From contig OX637295.1 of NCBI GenBank assembly GCA_951799445.1, positions 9,300,001 through 9,364,000 on the forward strand: 64,000 nt of DNA, written 5' to 3'. The position numbers and the translations under genes are program-made. Position 1 is the stretch's first letter, and each line of letters opens with the position of its first letter. Below are positions 1-11,399 of this stretch, one piece after another. The DNA is from Pseudisothecium myosuroides. Lineage: Eukaryota > Streptophyta > Bryopsida > Hypnales > Lembophyllaceae. The notes below the pieces were generated by a model. That model ran no database searches and had not been told where the DNA came from. It saw only the letters and a list, made by a program, of their open reading frames with translations.

Positions 1-281
1 TCCAGATAGACAAAAATATAATTTATGAGAAAAAAATATTTTAAAAAAAAATTCAAAATTTTGCAAATTTTTTTGGCTGCCCCCCGTTCCCATGCATTCC
101 AAGAAATGGCATAACTTCTCGCTTGAAGGTCCAATTTCAAATTTTTTTTCCGCCATGTACCTTTCTCAATTCTTCACATTCAAAAAAAGTTTCAAAAAAT
201 GGTATGAATTTGTCCCCCCTTAGGTACATGCCCCAAGTCCCATTTGTCCTCCGAACGGACAATGGTCCTTTAGGCAACGGT

Positions 282-516
282 GCTAGTATGTGAGCCCAAG
301 AATGCGAGCTTGTGAGCATTGAGCCTACAATATAGGTTCCTTTAATATAGATACCACACACTATAGAAGGTGTATGTATCATAAACACTTATAATATGGA
401 TATTTGTAACATATATACCCTATAATCATAGACGGTTTCTATAGTATATACACCTATAATATAGGTGTGTAGTATTCTAGGCTCATGGGCTCACGATTCT
501 ATGCTCACATAATAGC
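282..516. mobile_element. Small inverted-repeat (MITE-like) element
   Basis: The left end (GCTAGTATGTGAGCCC from 282) is matched, with mismatches, by the reverse complement of the right end (GCTATTATGTGAGC ending at 516), giving imperfect terminal inverted repeats of about 28 bp around a 235-bp unit. The interior holds further palindromic TATAGG/CCTATA motifs. It is too short to code. No clear target duplication is visible, so the superfamily is not assigned. Confidence 0.4.
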
Positions 517-1611
517 AATCCTCGTCCTTTAGGGGTTAAAGGATAATGCAAGCCCTAGGGGCATTTTAAAAGTTGAATTTTCATATAGTTCTTGATTTTA
601 AATGTTTTTAAGCTTAACTAAGAAAATGTAGCTCCAATAATCTACTTTTTATTCCATTTTATTTTTTTCAAAATTATTCAAAATTGTAGTTTTTGTGATA
701 CTTTGAAGGTAGCATTTTGAAAGCTCGAAATACACCACTTTTGAACTTTTTCTATCAAATTTCTCTTGGTGTAAGCCCAAGGAATATAGCAATTATATCA
801 TGATATTTTTTACTATTATTTCCATTTATAAAAAAAATCATACTATTTAAAGCATTTTTGTAAATTATATGATTTTTATAAAGATTTTTTTTTAAAACAT
901 ATAAAATTCAGTTTGATGTTTTTAATTATGGAAAGATGAGATTAAATTTTAAACATATATTATTAAATGTGAAAAATATCAAAATTTTGAAATATATATT
1001 TTAATGTACAAATCTAATGAAGTTTGACCAAGCGCAAACATAAATGTCCTTTAAGGATTAAATATAAAAGAATTCTATATAGAAGTATGCAATAGTTGGA
1101 TGAGGGGAATTGGAACGGTTGGTCAACAATTTTTTCAGGGAGGCTCATCAATAGTAGGAGAAGCAAGTTTTTGACTATCAAAAAACTATTTTTAACATTG
1201 GACTTGAACTTTTTGGTTGCAATTACTTTGATAGTTAGATGAAGCTACTCCTAAAATGTAGTTCTGGAATGATCGGGATAGTTTTTAGGGAATTGCATCA
1301 TTATTTTATTGGCTACTCAAATTGAGATAATAACTCATAACCTTCTCTTGACAATCATTTTTGTTGCCACATGGCACATAGCAAATGGAAAGAGTGAGGG
1401 TATTTCAAAGTTACAAACTCCATGCACAATTCATTTTTTGAGAGAGCTAGAAATCTCGTAGATTTAATAGTTTTGATTTAGTTTGAAAGATAGAATTATG
1501 CTGAAAACCGACTTGCCAATCTATGCCTCAAACGGTTATCACATAAATAATTCATTATTGAACAAATAATATATATATTGAAATTCAAAAAAACATCTTG
1601 GACTCAAAACC

Positions 1612-1833
1612 CACTACAAGAGAAAGGGTTGTTTTAAGTGAGTTTTTAAGTATAGTCCTAGACACATGATTTTAAGTAATGACCTTTATGGAGATTTTCA
1701 GCAAAATTTTACCTAAAACACATGTGTTTTAGGTAAAATTTTGCTGAAAATCTCCATAAAGGTCATTACTTAAAATCATGTGTCTAGGACTATACTTAAA
1801 AACTCACTTAAAACAACCCTTTCTCTTGTAGTG
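1612..1833. mobile_element. Perfect-palindrome CACTA-type MITE
   Basis: The 222-bp unit is an exact inverted repeat with two 111-bp arms, centred between 1722 and 1723 in CACATGTG. Ends read CACTACAAGAGAAAGGG and its reverse complement, matching the CACTA (EnSpm/CMC) terminal signature. Flanking triplets are ACC and ATC, compatible with a 3-bp target duplication carrying one change. A diverged right end of the same family lies at 37790-37897. No transposase is present, so it is non-autonomous. Confidence 0.8.
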
Positions 1834-2534
1834 ATCGATGATCTTCTCTTGCCTCTCAATTCTTTGGATGATATCTATGCCGAACCCTTCTTATTAGTGA
1901 GGCACAAAATTAGTGTCACTGTAAAATTACTTGTTCTGTTCCAAAACGATTGTCTACTTTGAATGTCATGTTTTTTTGAGGTTGTTCTGAGTAAGTCATA
2001 CGGAGACTTCCTTGTGGCAATGAACACACGCAATGTTCTTCATTGACTCTAGTGATATAAAATTCAAAACCTTTCTTAATTATGTTTTTCTCAATACGAT
2101 CAATGAAGTTGGCTAAAAAAATATCAATAAAATTGTGGACAATCATTTGGGGACAAAGGTCCTATTGATTTTTGGACAAAAAAGTACTCCGTAGTCCGTA
2201 CAATACAGGGATATTTCAGCCTACACTAATTTACATGTATTACAATTAGTGCGGCTTTATATATTTAGCACAAATAGGATGAATCAGTGCCGATCAGAAC
2301 TCTGCGCTCATTTCTCGCCCAGCGCTCACGATCTCCTGCCAACTCCGCTCGAATTCCTTGAGGCCAAGGTTTGTGACAATTTTGCAAAGCTTCGTCAAGT
2401 TTCTGTTTCATTGATAGGCGTGCTTGCATTTCTAAGCACGATTTTTCGTTCAATTGCCACCGATGCCTCGAACGGACCTTCACGATAATAGTCTCGGCGA
2501 TGCTCGCTGTAGAATGCATTTTTTCCCTCGAATT

Positions 2535-2890
2535 CTGTTAACGCAGGTGGAATTTCTGTTCCGCCTTAAATCGTTTTATTCGTTAGTCGACTATCTTCTA
2601 CAAATCATACGCAGTTCTCTTACAATGTCGTTTGAATGAATTTGTGGCTAATCAATTCGAATTTTAAACGTTGTGCTGCGGAAATTGTTCTTATGTAGTT
2701 AAATTTCTTGCTCTAGAAATTGTTCTTCCCTGCCGTGCAAAAACTTTCTGCTAACGCTGGTGGAATTTGAAACGTTGTACGGTCGGCGACTTATCTTCTT
2801 CAAAACATTGGCAATGGTTTTACGATATCGTTTGAATGAATGTGCGGCTGATTAATTTCGATTTGTCAACCGTTGTGCTGAGGGAGTAAT
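2535..2890 (+). repeat. Tandem duplication upstream of the 2941 gene
   Basis: Two diverged direct copies of about 200 bp lie just upstream of the start codon at 2941. Shared blocks include the TAACGC(A/T)GGTGGAATTT motif (near 2540 and 2750) and CGTTTGAATGAAT(T/G)TG followed by GGCT(A/G)AT (near 2630 and 2835). The repeat lies where a promoter or 5' leader is expected, so it may have doubled regulatory sites; that role is inference. Confidence 0.6.
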
Positions 2891-2940
2891 TCGGTCACGC
2901 GTGTTTAATTAAGATTGTCCGAAAATTTCGCGTGCACAAT

Positions 2941-4280
2941 ATGGACGATCCAAATGTCGAGTCGCCGCAGAACGCTCCAAGTGAGAGTTGGTCGGGCACC
3001 ACTTGTACCAGCAATGGCGGCCGCGACATGTCCGATGAGGCAGTTGGCGACACGATCGCTGCACGTCTCACGTCCTTGATAGAAGGTAAGTCTCGCTTTA
3101 ATTTGTTCTTGCCTCAGTCTACTTCGGCTTGTAATCGCGATGTATTCGAGAAGATCGTTGAGGTGAAAGTGGAGGTAAAGTGGCTACGGAGTCAGCGAAG
3201 TTGCTCGGATGGAGCTAAGCATTTATTCTAAGCGTGATTCTAATTCGAGTTTTCATATCTCTTATTGTTGTGATCTTGCCACTCGGGAAAGTAAGTGTTG
3301 CATCGTTCTTGTTAGGTCCTGGTACTCAATTGGCTTGATATACGGCTTAGGTCTCCAGCTCTTCGAGGATTTCCGCCATGCATGTTAACACTCCTGCTTT
3401 CAGACATATTTATTGAGTTCTAGCTATCTGCAGTAATTGTGAATCACGTCAAAGTATGGCTGATGTTTGAGAGGATATGATTGATGCTTGTTTGTAGTTT
3501 ATTTGCATTTCAAAACATGGAACGGTTGTTCACACTGTATGACGGCAAGTACTTTTGGAGGGGCAGTGTTTTGCATATTGGTTGATACTTAATGATTGAC
3601 CTAATCTTTCTTGCTAGCTGCCATTGATCTTGTCACTGTTTTGGCAAGCTTCAACAGCAAGCTCGCATGTAAGCCAAGCACCAGTCGAGAATTGAGCATA
3701 ACAAAATTCTATTGCTCTTTTGCGACCGCAGACAGCATCCAGCAACAGTTCATTTCAGCCAAGGAGCAGTTGCAGCCATTAATACTGTGAGCCTGAACAG
3801 GGAAAAAACTGAACGTCTATGCTGTGTCTTCACGTTTTAGAGGAGCTCTTAGGACACTACTATTTTGTGATTCATTCGGCTCGGTGTCCTTTAGGAGGTT
3901 CTGCTCGTTGTGTTGCTCTACCTCTGATTCGGAGGCTCAATCTACCAACACTGACAGAGGATGTAAAAATGTTCAGTGAGATAAAAGGAAGCTCGGATGA
4001 GATCTTGGAGCAGCTCAATCGGTCCCGGAAGCAAGCACTGCAACGTAGGGACGACCTAGAGGTAGAGCGCCAGGAAATTCATCAAGCAGCATGCGAAGTG
4101 ATCACCGCCCTCACCGACACAATGGAGGTGCGGTGGACCATTCCTGCGCTTTTTTTGCTCAACTCGCTAAGATTTCAAGCAGGCACCTGTGTGATCACGG
4201 TTAGACCATAATTAATCACTTGCGACATTCTTTTTGGGCTTTTCTACTTTTTTTCACAGGTTTCCTTCACAGATCTTTGA
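2941..4280 (+). CDS. Small helical (coiled-coil) protein of unknown function, five exons
   Basis: Proposed exons are 2941-3085, 3618-3668, 3732-3786, 3935-4127 and 4260-4280; all junctions are GT-AG and keep frame, giving 154 aa. The N terminus is Ser/Asn/Asp-rich and probably disordered. Residues from about 45 onward form amphipathic helices, ending in a highly charged stretch (EILEQLNRSRKQALQRRDD) that looks like a coiled coil. No catalytic motif, signal peptide or membrane segment is visible. I do not recognise the family; a small scaffold or complex subunit is possible but unproven. The ATG at 2941 was chosen because the frame upstream lacks another ATG. The last exon is short (VSFTDL then stop); an alternative acceptor at about 4321 would give a different tail. 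An AATAAA at 5034-5039 could be its polyadenylation signal. Confidence 0.5.
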
Positions 4281-4440
4281 TAACCCGGGACGTCTCCCAT
4301 CTCCCCTTCCCTATCAATGCAGGGACTTCTTAAACCTTGAAGTGTACCGTCAACTGCAGCGTTCACGAGCTGAGTGGCGGAGACCAAAATTGAGTGGCAT
4401 CGAGGCAAACAAAGCGACCTCCATACTATATTTATGAAGA

Positions 4441-5426
4441 GCCCTCATACCTTTAAAATTAGCAGATAATTGGAATAATTGACATTGTTTTTTTTTACAC
4501 AACTTAGATTTCTATTCGAGCTTTGTTCTTCTTCGATTGTCTGATGCACATCAGTCGAAACAAAGGGCTTCATAATTTTGCGTCACAAGGTTGCCAACAG
4601 CAGATCATCTATTCAAGTATGATGCAAACGTTTGAGCTTCTTTATCACCAGTAAAGATATCATTGCCCAGTTCGAACGTGAGATTCATTCCACAAGAACT
4701 GGGAAGGTAAAGCAATGCCACTTGCTGCTGTGCAATGGAGCCTCAGCTTGACTGTCAAGACACCGACTGACTGAGCGTCCTCGCTAGTTTCGTCACGGCA
4801 ATATGTGTATTCGGCTTTTGAAGATCTGTATGCTCCGTGATAACACGCATGTATTAGTGAGTACCGACGTTTTATGACATCTGAAGTACACAGCTAATAA
4901 GGAAGAATTCACAACAAATTGAAGAAGATGTCTTGAAGAAATGGGCTATCCGGCAGCCGGCATAACCTTAATTGTCTCGCCTGTTCAATTGGTGCTTGAA
5001 TTCTCTATTCGTGACTTAAAATTTGTATCTTGAAATAAATCCTATGTATGCCATGAAAATCTGTTCGTGTCTGTGTTGAAGATCTCAAGGGTCTATCATG
5101 ATATTGTGTCATTCGAAAGTCCAAACGTGTGAGACGAAATGGACACGAAATGGACAGACAGAAAAATGGCTAGATAATGTAAGGATGGAGTCTATGAGAC
5201 CAAGGAGTAAAACTTCTTCATTATATATGTTTAATTTTGGCACTACATAAAAATGACTTTATATGAAAAACTATTTTCTTTCAGAGATGATATCAAAGGT
5301 CTTCTGTATAAGCCTCATTCAAATTTCAAACATTTTGTGAAGATTTGAAATTATTGTGAAATTGAAGGAATAATGAAGAAAAACCACATCTAATACAAAG
5401 TGCACTTATAAAAAGGGGAAAATTTT

Positions 5427-5466
<40 letters not shown>

Positions 5467-6274
5467 TTATAGTGTAGAACATCATGGTATGAACCAAATT
5501 TCTATAGTATATTTTTGAATTTGTAGTTATTAGCTCTCAACTCCAAATAGTATTAAATTACTCATTTGTAGGAATTTATTGAAATTTTGAGATGGAGTTG
5601 CAACTAGATTTAGAAGATTCATTCTTTTGTTATAGCTTTGATGCTAAAACATCATTTTGAATGTCAAATGAGGCTTTTAAAAATAAATAGCCCAAATAGA
5701 AACTAACTAAATAGATCTATATTTTTTTTAAACAATATCTTTTATATAATCAAAACTAATTTTAAAATGTTATTTAAAATTTATTTAAAATTATTGTTTG
5801 ACTTCATTTTTTGCATTTGTGCTTCAAAGTTTATGGTGGTTTCAAACCTTCACCAAAATCTCCAAAATTTCTACAACTTCAAGTAAACATGTGATTTCAT
5901 TAATAAAAATAAAAATGCAATTGTATATAGTGGCAAAAAATATAGAATTGAAAGTAAAGAAATTTGAATACGTGGTTATAAGCTACAATTGAGATAAACT
6001 CCATGTTTAGCTATTGTATACTAACTATCAAAATATAAATTTATCATTTAGAAATGCAAGATTTGATTTCTTCTTTCCATTAGTATATGTGTTGCCATGG
6101 AATTTGCTAAGATGAGTGCACCTAGTTTTGAGTTGTTTCTAAAATCTTTATAGATTTTGCTTTAAATATAAAACTTCTATTAATGACAATGTGGGATCAA
6201 TATTGAATACACCCATTTTCAATCCTTTGAAAATTCATAGTTTATTTATATAATGAACAAAAGATACATGCTAA
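4441..6274. other. Intergenic DNA with a (TA)n tract
   Basis: After the possible 3' UTR of the upstream gene (to about 5060) composition becomes AT-rich. A pure (TA)n microsatellite of about 33 bp occupies 5431-5463. No gene is supported; the open frame at 5798-5992 is AT-driven. Confidence 0.6.
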
Positions 6275-6759
6275 GAGCATCTCCACCCACCCACGCTAGA
6301 AGGGATGCGCTAGAGAGTGGGTGGCGTGTGTTAGGTGTAGGGAAGGGGCTAAGAAATTACCGTTCCCCCAACAGCGACCTGCACAATATGCCGAACAAGG
6401 GGTAGGGTAGAGAATTGACACTAGAATCTTGCTCGAATATGATTTTTTGGGAGGGATGTGTGCTCATACCTTGGCCCACTCACATAGTCACACTCCCATC
6501 TTCAAGCCAAGCCAACAATAATAAATAATAAAGTGTAGCCTGACTATTCTTTGCCCACGAGAACAAGGCCAAATCATTAACTTACTTTGAATAATGTGGC
6601 GCAAGTCAAATGCGAGCGACACTTGAAGTTTTGAGATAGATTTTTCAAGTGGCCTGTATTGAAAAATGATGTCGACTGCAACTATTAGGATACTACATAT
6701 CTCCGAGGCTCGCCAAATCATTTGGCGTGGCAGTATAGCGTGCCCCGGTGGAGATGTTC
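6275..6759. mobile_element. PIF/Harbinger-like MITE with TAA target duplication
   Basis: The left end GAGCATCTCCACC and the right end GGTGGAGATGTTC form a 13-bp inverted repeat with one mismatch. The element is flanked on both sides by TAA (6272-6274 and 6760-6762), the TWA-type duplication of PIF/Harbinger elements. At 485 bp it has no transposase. Two further elements with GAGCATCGCCACCCATTC ends lie at 53790 and 55411. Confidence 0.75.
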
Positions 6760-7405
6760 TAAGAGGACTTCTCTTTTGACTCCCAAGAAAATCTAACAGA
6801 AAACTTAATATATTATTAGATAATAAATAATTTAATAATAGGAACCATCAACCATGCCTAAAATTTCAAATGCTTTTAGTACTCGAACGTTTTCAGGGGC
6901 AGTTACCTTCCCTTCTGACATCAGAAATCTCGTCCTTTCCTGCAACCAGCTCAGTTCAAAATAAGAACGTTGCGCTCCTCCCTTTTCAAATGGATACCCG
7001 GACCGCCAGGTCACCCCGTCCGATTTCAAATCCTGGCGCCCCTCCCGAGAATGCTTCCTGCTGCACTACTCACTCCCGCTGCTCATTTGCACCGCATTTC
7101 ATAAATTTTGCAGAATCTCTGCAAACCAGCTCTCCGACGCTATCTACGCCAACGGTTTTGTCCAAATCGACACCATTTAGAGCTCTTCTGGTATCAGTTT
7201 GAGCTTTTCTCGAAGCAGTTTGAGTGTTTTCTGAGTGTTTGAAATCGTTGTGACGTGTTTTGACGAAGAGTGCAGTAATGGTTTTGCGATGGTGGATTAG
7301 ACGGTGCAAAAACTTGGGGGAGACATTGATTAGGGTGTCAAAAATCTCTATGGGAGTTTCTTCGATGTAAGAGATCGCACGTAAGGGGGAGTGAGTGAGA
7401 GCTCA

Positions 7406-10400
7406 ATGGGGCGGCCAAAGAAGGCCACTACTGCTGCGGGACGCAAGGCGCTGGCGAAGAAGGATGCGAACGTAGTGGTGCTGAAGCCCGTGGAGGCTAA
7501 TGCTGTTGTTGATGAGAAAGAGGATTTTGAAGAGCAGCTGCGTATTGTCAACCTCATTTGCAACGCCGTGGACCAGGAAGGTGAGCACTTGCTTTCTCGG
7601 TCTCTCTGTTTTGGGTGGGTGGAAATGCAGTTGGCAATATTGGATGCAGATGGGTATTGAGAGTTCTGGAGGTGGTATGAATTTATTTCGATTTGGGAGT
7701 TTTCGCCGAATATTTCGTGCCGGTAAGCTTGGTGGGTAGGTCAAGAAGAATTTGCAACTTGCTTAGTTCTCGAACGTTAGTATTCAATCACCGTTGAAAT
7801 TAAGGTCTACGTCTCTGTGCTTGAATCTCCAGGAGAGAAATAAAATAGGTGATGCTTGCGTCAGGTCTTGCTTATGCTCCTCGCTTTGAGTGCATTGAAA
7901 GCGGAAGGCGCCACAGGATAGAGGTTGTGTGGGATTTTCATTACTTTCTACTCTCCTTCAATTCAGATTTGGTGAATACTTAGGGGTGAGTGTTGTTTAG
8001 GTTCAAAGTACGTCAATGTGTGAAAAAATTTAAAGTAGGTAAATTCCTAAACTCAAACCATCTTAGAGGAATCGTCTTGAAATATGTGAATGAAGCTTGA
8101 ATTTTTAAATGTGACAACATGCAGTAAGTTGTACAATATGTTCAGGCAACTGCTCATGTCCAGTTCGTCGTCGCTTTAAGCACAACATAAATTGAATGAA
8201 TCAGTATCCATATTATTTTGTTCTGTTCAGAGAAATGAACGTCGTTTGGTTCACTTATCTGTGTGCATATGAACGTGTGCACAGGAGGTGGGTGAAAGCG
8301 TACATTCAAACTATCTATGTGGAATCCTCTTAAATGTGCAATAGGCTTTATTTTTCAGTGTGAATTATGAAATAAGTTCTACAATGCTTGACAAGTGTTC
8401 TGGCAACTGCTCGTGTTCACCGCTCGTTTCACATTATAAAATGACAGAATCAGTGTCCACATTGTTTTGCTCCATTCAGAGAAATGAATCTCGTCTGGTT
8501 CAGTTATTATGCATTTATGTGTGCACATGAGAAGATACATGCTAGTGCCTTCTTCTCCAGAGCTTTTATTATGCGTTTGTGCATTTGTACATATTGCAGT
8601 GGAGTCGAGATCAGCGGCAATTGTGGCCATAGGGGATGGCCACATGGCGAGTGCTACCACTCAATTGCAATTGCTGATTTCCAAGTTTCCGGAGCACATC
8701 CGGAAGATGCCCATGAAGAAGTTCTTGAAGGAGCACTGTCCCAACACCAGAGCCAACACTCGCCCAGATGGGACAATATGTTTTGATATAACGGCGGAGG
8801 ACACAGAAGCCTTCACGATGGGCGGGTTACAGCCTCCCGGTGGAGGCATTCTCAACTTCAGCAATCTGAATTTTAACACTGATTTTGCGCAAGGCTTTGG
8901 GACTGTAAGGAATACGCCAGGCTTCGGGACTGTAAGAAATACGCCAGGCTTTGGGACTGTAAGAAATACGCCAGGCTTCGCGTCTGTTCAAAATACCCCA
9001 GGCTTTGGACCGTCTCAATCAAGTACGCTATAGCATGACATTCTTCACCAGGCTTGAAATATTCCTTAATTAATACGGAGTTCAATTAACATACGGGCTC
9101 CGTTAAACTCCGTATGTTAATTCCTTAATTAACACGGAATTGAATTAACATACGGAGTTGTATTCATGCCTAGATTTGCAACTTTATCTTCGAGGGCACA
9201 TGGAAGCGAAAGGTTTCTGGAAGGGATCTTGCGAGATAGCTTTTCATGTGCTACTTTCCATTTTTTTTAACCACGCGCGTTTTATTTCAGAAGAAACCCT
9301 AGTTGTATTGGTAATGAATGCTATGTTCAGTCCCACCTATTTATCAATTTATGCATTGATAAACTGTAGTTTGACTTCTGAACTTTCAGGAACATCAATC
9401 CTTCCAGCACCTGACTGAAGATAGATTATGGAATGACGTGAACAGAACATTGCTATTCCAAAACACAATCTTCGTTGTTTAGCCATAAAGGATATCACTC
9501 CTTCAATAGGGAAACAATTTGTCTAAGTAAACCTTTTACTGTTCGCAGTGACGGATTATATTGGCGAAGGTGTCAGCAACAAATTAGCTGATCAGGTATT
9601 ACATCTTTCCTTTTTTTGTATATTTTTTTCTTTGGCAATTCATCATCGGCCAGCATTCAGTTAAGCACAGTCAGGTCGCCCTTTTCAGTCTGATGACATG
9701 CATTAATATTCTGCTCACATCTGTAACTACAGAAGGGCATAGAGCAGTATAGTTGGGATGAATTCCTTGCTGCGTATCGAATGCAGTCAGCAATGAAAGG
9801 CCCGTCTGGCTGGGACACTCCATCCATACGAACACCTGGCATGGTAAGCATCAGTGAAGAGATGATCCTCAGGTTTTATACAATTTGTGACATTATTTGA
9901 GCTGGAATTGGTATCTGCTAGCATACAATGTAATGGTGATATCTTTATTCTATTGTATTTTTAATAATGTAATACTCTGACTATTTGTCAAAAAGCAATT
10001 TTGGTTAGTTTATCTAAGAAGAAAACTAGATCTCCTTGTTTGCTTCTTAGATATTGTTTACATTAACTTATCGGATCTCATATGTGGCCACTGAATCCAC
10101 GACCAAATTCGTGTGTCCTGAAATATCTGATCGTGTCTGTCTACAGAACTGGAGGGACACTATGATCACTCGAAACTTTACCCCTATGACAGAGAAAGTC
10201 TTCCCTTCAATGCTACCATCGCATGCAGGTATACCCATTACTTCCAATGACAACGTATGTATGCTGGAAGAGTTAGTTCCCGAGTCTGTGACCGTACAAA
10301 TTCATGAACAATTTTTTTCGTGCTGGGCCTCCCTTATCCCTAAGTTCCTAGACTAAACTAGCAATGGAAAGTCAATTTTAGAAGCTTATAGCCAATTATA

Positions 10401-10905
10401 GTAACTTCCAAATTTTGTTTCACTCGTTAAGAACTGTTAAAAAATTTGGTATTCAATTCCTTCTTTCTAATGGTGTATTTTGCTACTTTCCTTATTGCTT
10501 CCTAAGTGATTAATTTCAGCTCGTATAGATATGGAAGTGGTCACTTTTGAACTTTTGAACATATAGGCATATAGGGCTCTTATTTGGATGGTAGTTTGCA
10601 ACTTATATTGGTCATATCACTTGAAATTAAACTAATTCCATCTAGTTATCAGTTTACAATGTGGTTACTGTTACTTTTTTGGAATTTTTTTGAGGTCCTG
10701 GTCTTCTCATTCATCTAATAGGTTAGAAATGCTCATTCACTGCTGTGAAAGAGTTGCTGTTCATTGCTTGATAGTGTCAGTTACCTACCGGAGGGTTTGT
10801 TTCCTTTGTTAGACATCACAACATGAAGCACTTTTGTTTACAGGTAATACGCGAGGAGATGGAGCCAAGCGGAAGGCGACCACTTCTCGTGGACTCCGAA
10901 TGTAG
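7406..10905 (+). CDS. Borealin-like chromosomal passenger complex subunit, six exons
   Basis: Exons 7406-7580, 8600-9022, 9549-9595, 9733-9843, 10147-10228 and 10844-10905 join in frame through GT-AG introns to give 299 aa. Residues 1-20 are basic (GRPKK, RKALAKK). Residues about 39-104 resemble the Nbl1/Borealin N-terminal helix: an acidic start (KEDFEEQ), an EVESR segment, then FPEHIRKMPMKKFLKEH, close to the family's LPKxxRxM..(F/Y) motif. In known systems this helix bundles with INCENP and Survivin-type subunits to place Aurora kinase on centromeres and the spindle midzone. The middle holds four 10-residue GFGTVRNTPG-like repeats; the C-terminal third has Thr-Pro motifs (SIRTPGM), typical of a mitotic kinase target. 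The C terminus is uncertain: further open segments lie at 10844-10993 (other frame) and 11273-11338, before an AATAAA at 11372-11377. Identification is by motif only. Confidence 0.6.
8110..8535 (+). repeat. Intronic tandem duplication in the Borealin-like gene
   Basis: Two diverged direct copies (about 8110-8285 and 8355-8535) lie in intron 1. Shared blocks include GGCAACTGCTC, GAATCAGT(A/G)TCCA(C/T)ATT and TTCAGAGAAATGAA, in the same order and spacing. No coding role is seen. Confidence 0.6.
8890..9010 (+). repeat. 30-bp coding minisatellite (GFGTVRNTPG units)
   Basis: Four consecutive 30-bp units in exon 2 encode three GFGTVRNTPG copies and one diverged GFASVQNTPG. The first three copies each carry ACTGTAAG(A/G), a near-consensus 5' splice site, inside coding sequence. 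Near-identical copies imply recent slippage or unequal exchange. Confidence 0.85.
9062..9158. repeat. Short direct and inverted repeat around ACATACGG
   Basis: Two direct copies of a 35-bp block (TTCCTTAATTAAYACGGA followed by an AATTAACATACGG tail) start at 9062 and 9121 and surround an inverted CCGTATGTTAATT. It lies in intron 2 of the Borealin-like gene. Origin unknown. Confidence 0.65.
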
Positions 10906-11272
10906 TAGGCTACCTTTCTGTTCTCATAATACTTCGCAGCAAGTTGCTGCAATTCTTAGAAAATTTAGAGCTCTCTGGAAGAGCAACCTGTAGATCACAT
11001 GCTCTTCCAACATTCTGCAAGTCTGTACTTTAAATTAATTTATGGCTACGTGACTTGCATCCGGTGCCATACTCTTCTGATGGTTAGTTTTGTTCAATGT
11101 TAGCGAATAATGCAAACCCAGGGTACCTCGAAACTCTTCAGAGTTTATTGCTGCGGAGAGTTGTAGCGACATACACAACTCAAGTTCCAAAACGTAATAT
11201 ACTTGTACCTGGTTTACAAACATGCGTTTACTGGGTTGCCGATAAGATAACCATTCCAAACCTATTTTCAGT

Positions 11273-11377
11273 TTGCTGGCTCTGGCCAAAAGGGAGGAGG
11301 CTTTGCATCAACTGCAGCTATCGTGAGGAAGTTTGAGTAGTACCCTACTCGAGAAACGAGCCGCTTTAAAGAATAAA
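11273..11377 (+). other. Possible last exon and poly(A) signal of the Borealin-like transcript
   Basis: After a pyrimidine-rich acceptor (CCTATTTTCAG) an open segment of 22 codons ends in TAG at 11336-11338, and AATAAA follows at 11372-11377. It may be translated sequence or 3' UTR of the upstream gene; I could not decide which phase joins it. Confidence 0.35.
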
Positions 11378-11399
11378 AAACTGAAGAGCGAGCCTCTCG

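Larger units (their letters stand above)
1..2200. other. AT-rich intergenic DNA with decayed repeats
   Basis: No coding gene is supported. Short open frames at 137-388 (-) and 1780-2146 have AT-driven composition; the second overlaps a palindromic transposon. Besides the two repeat elements listed separately, I see only poly-A/T-rich sequence. Confidence 0.6.
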
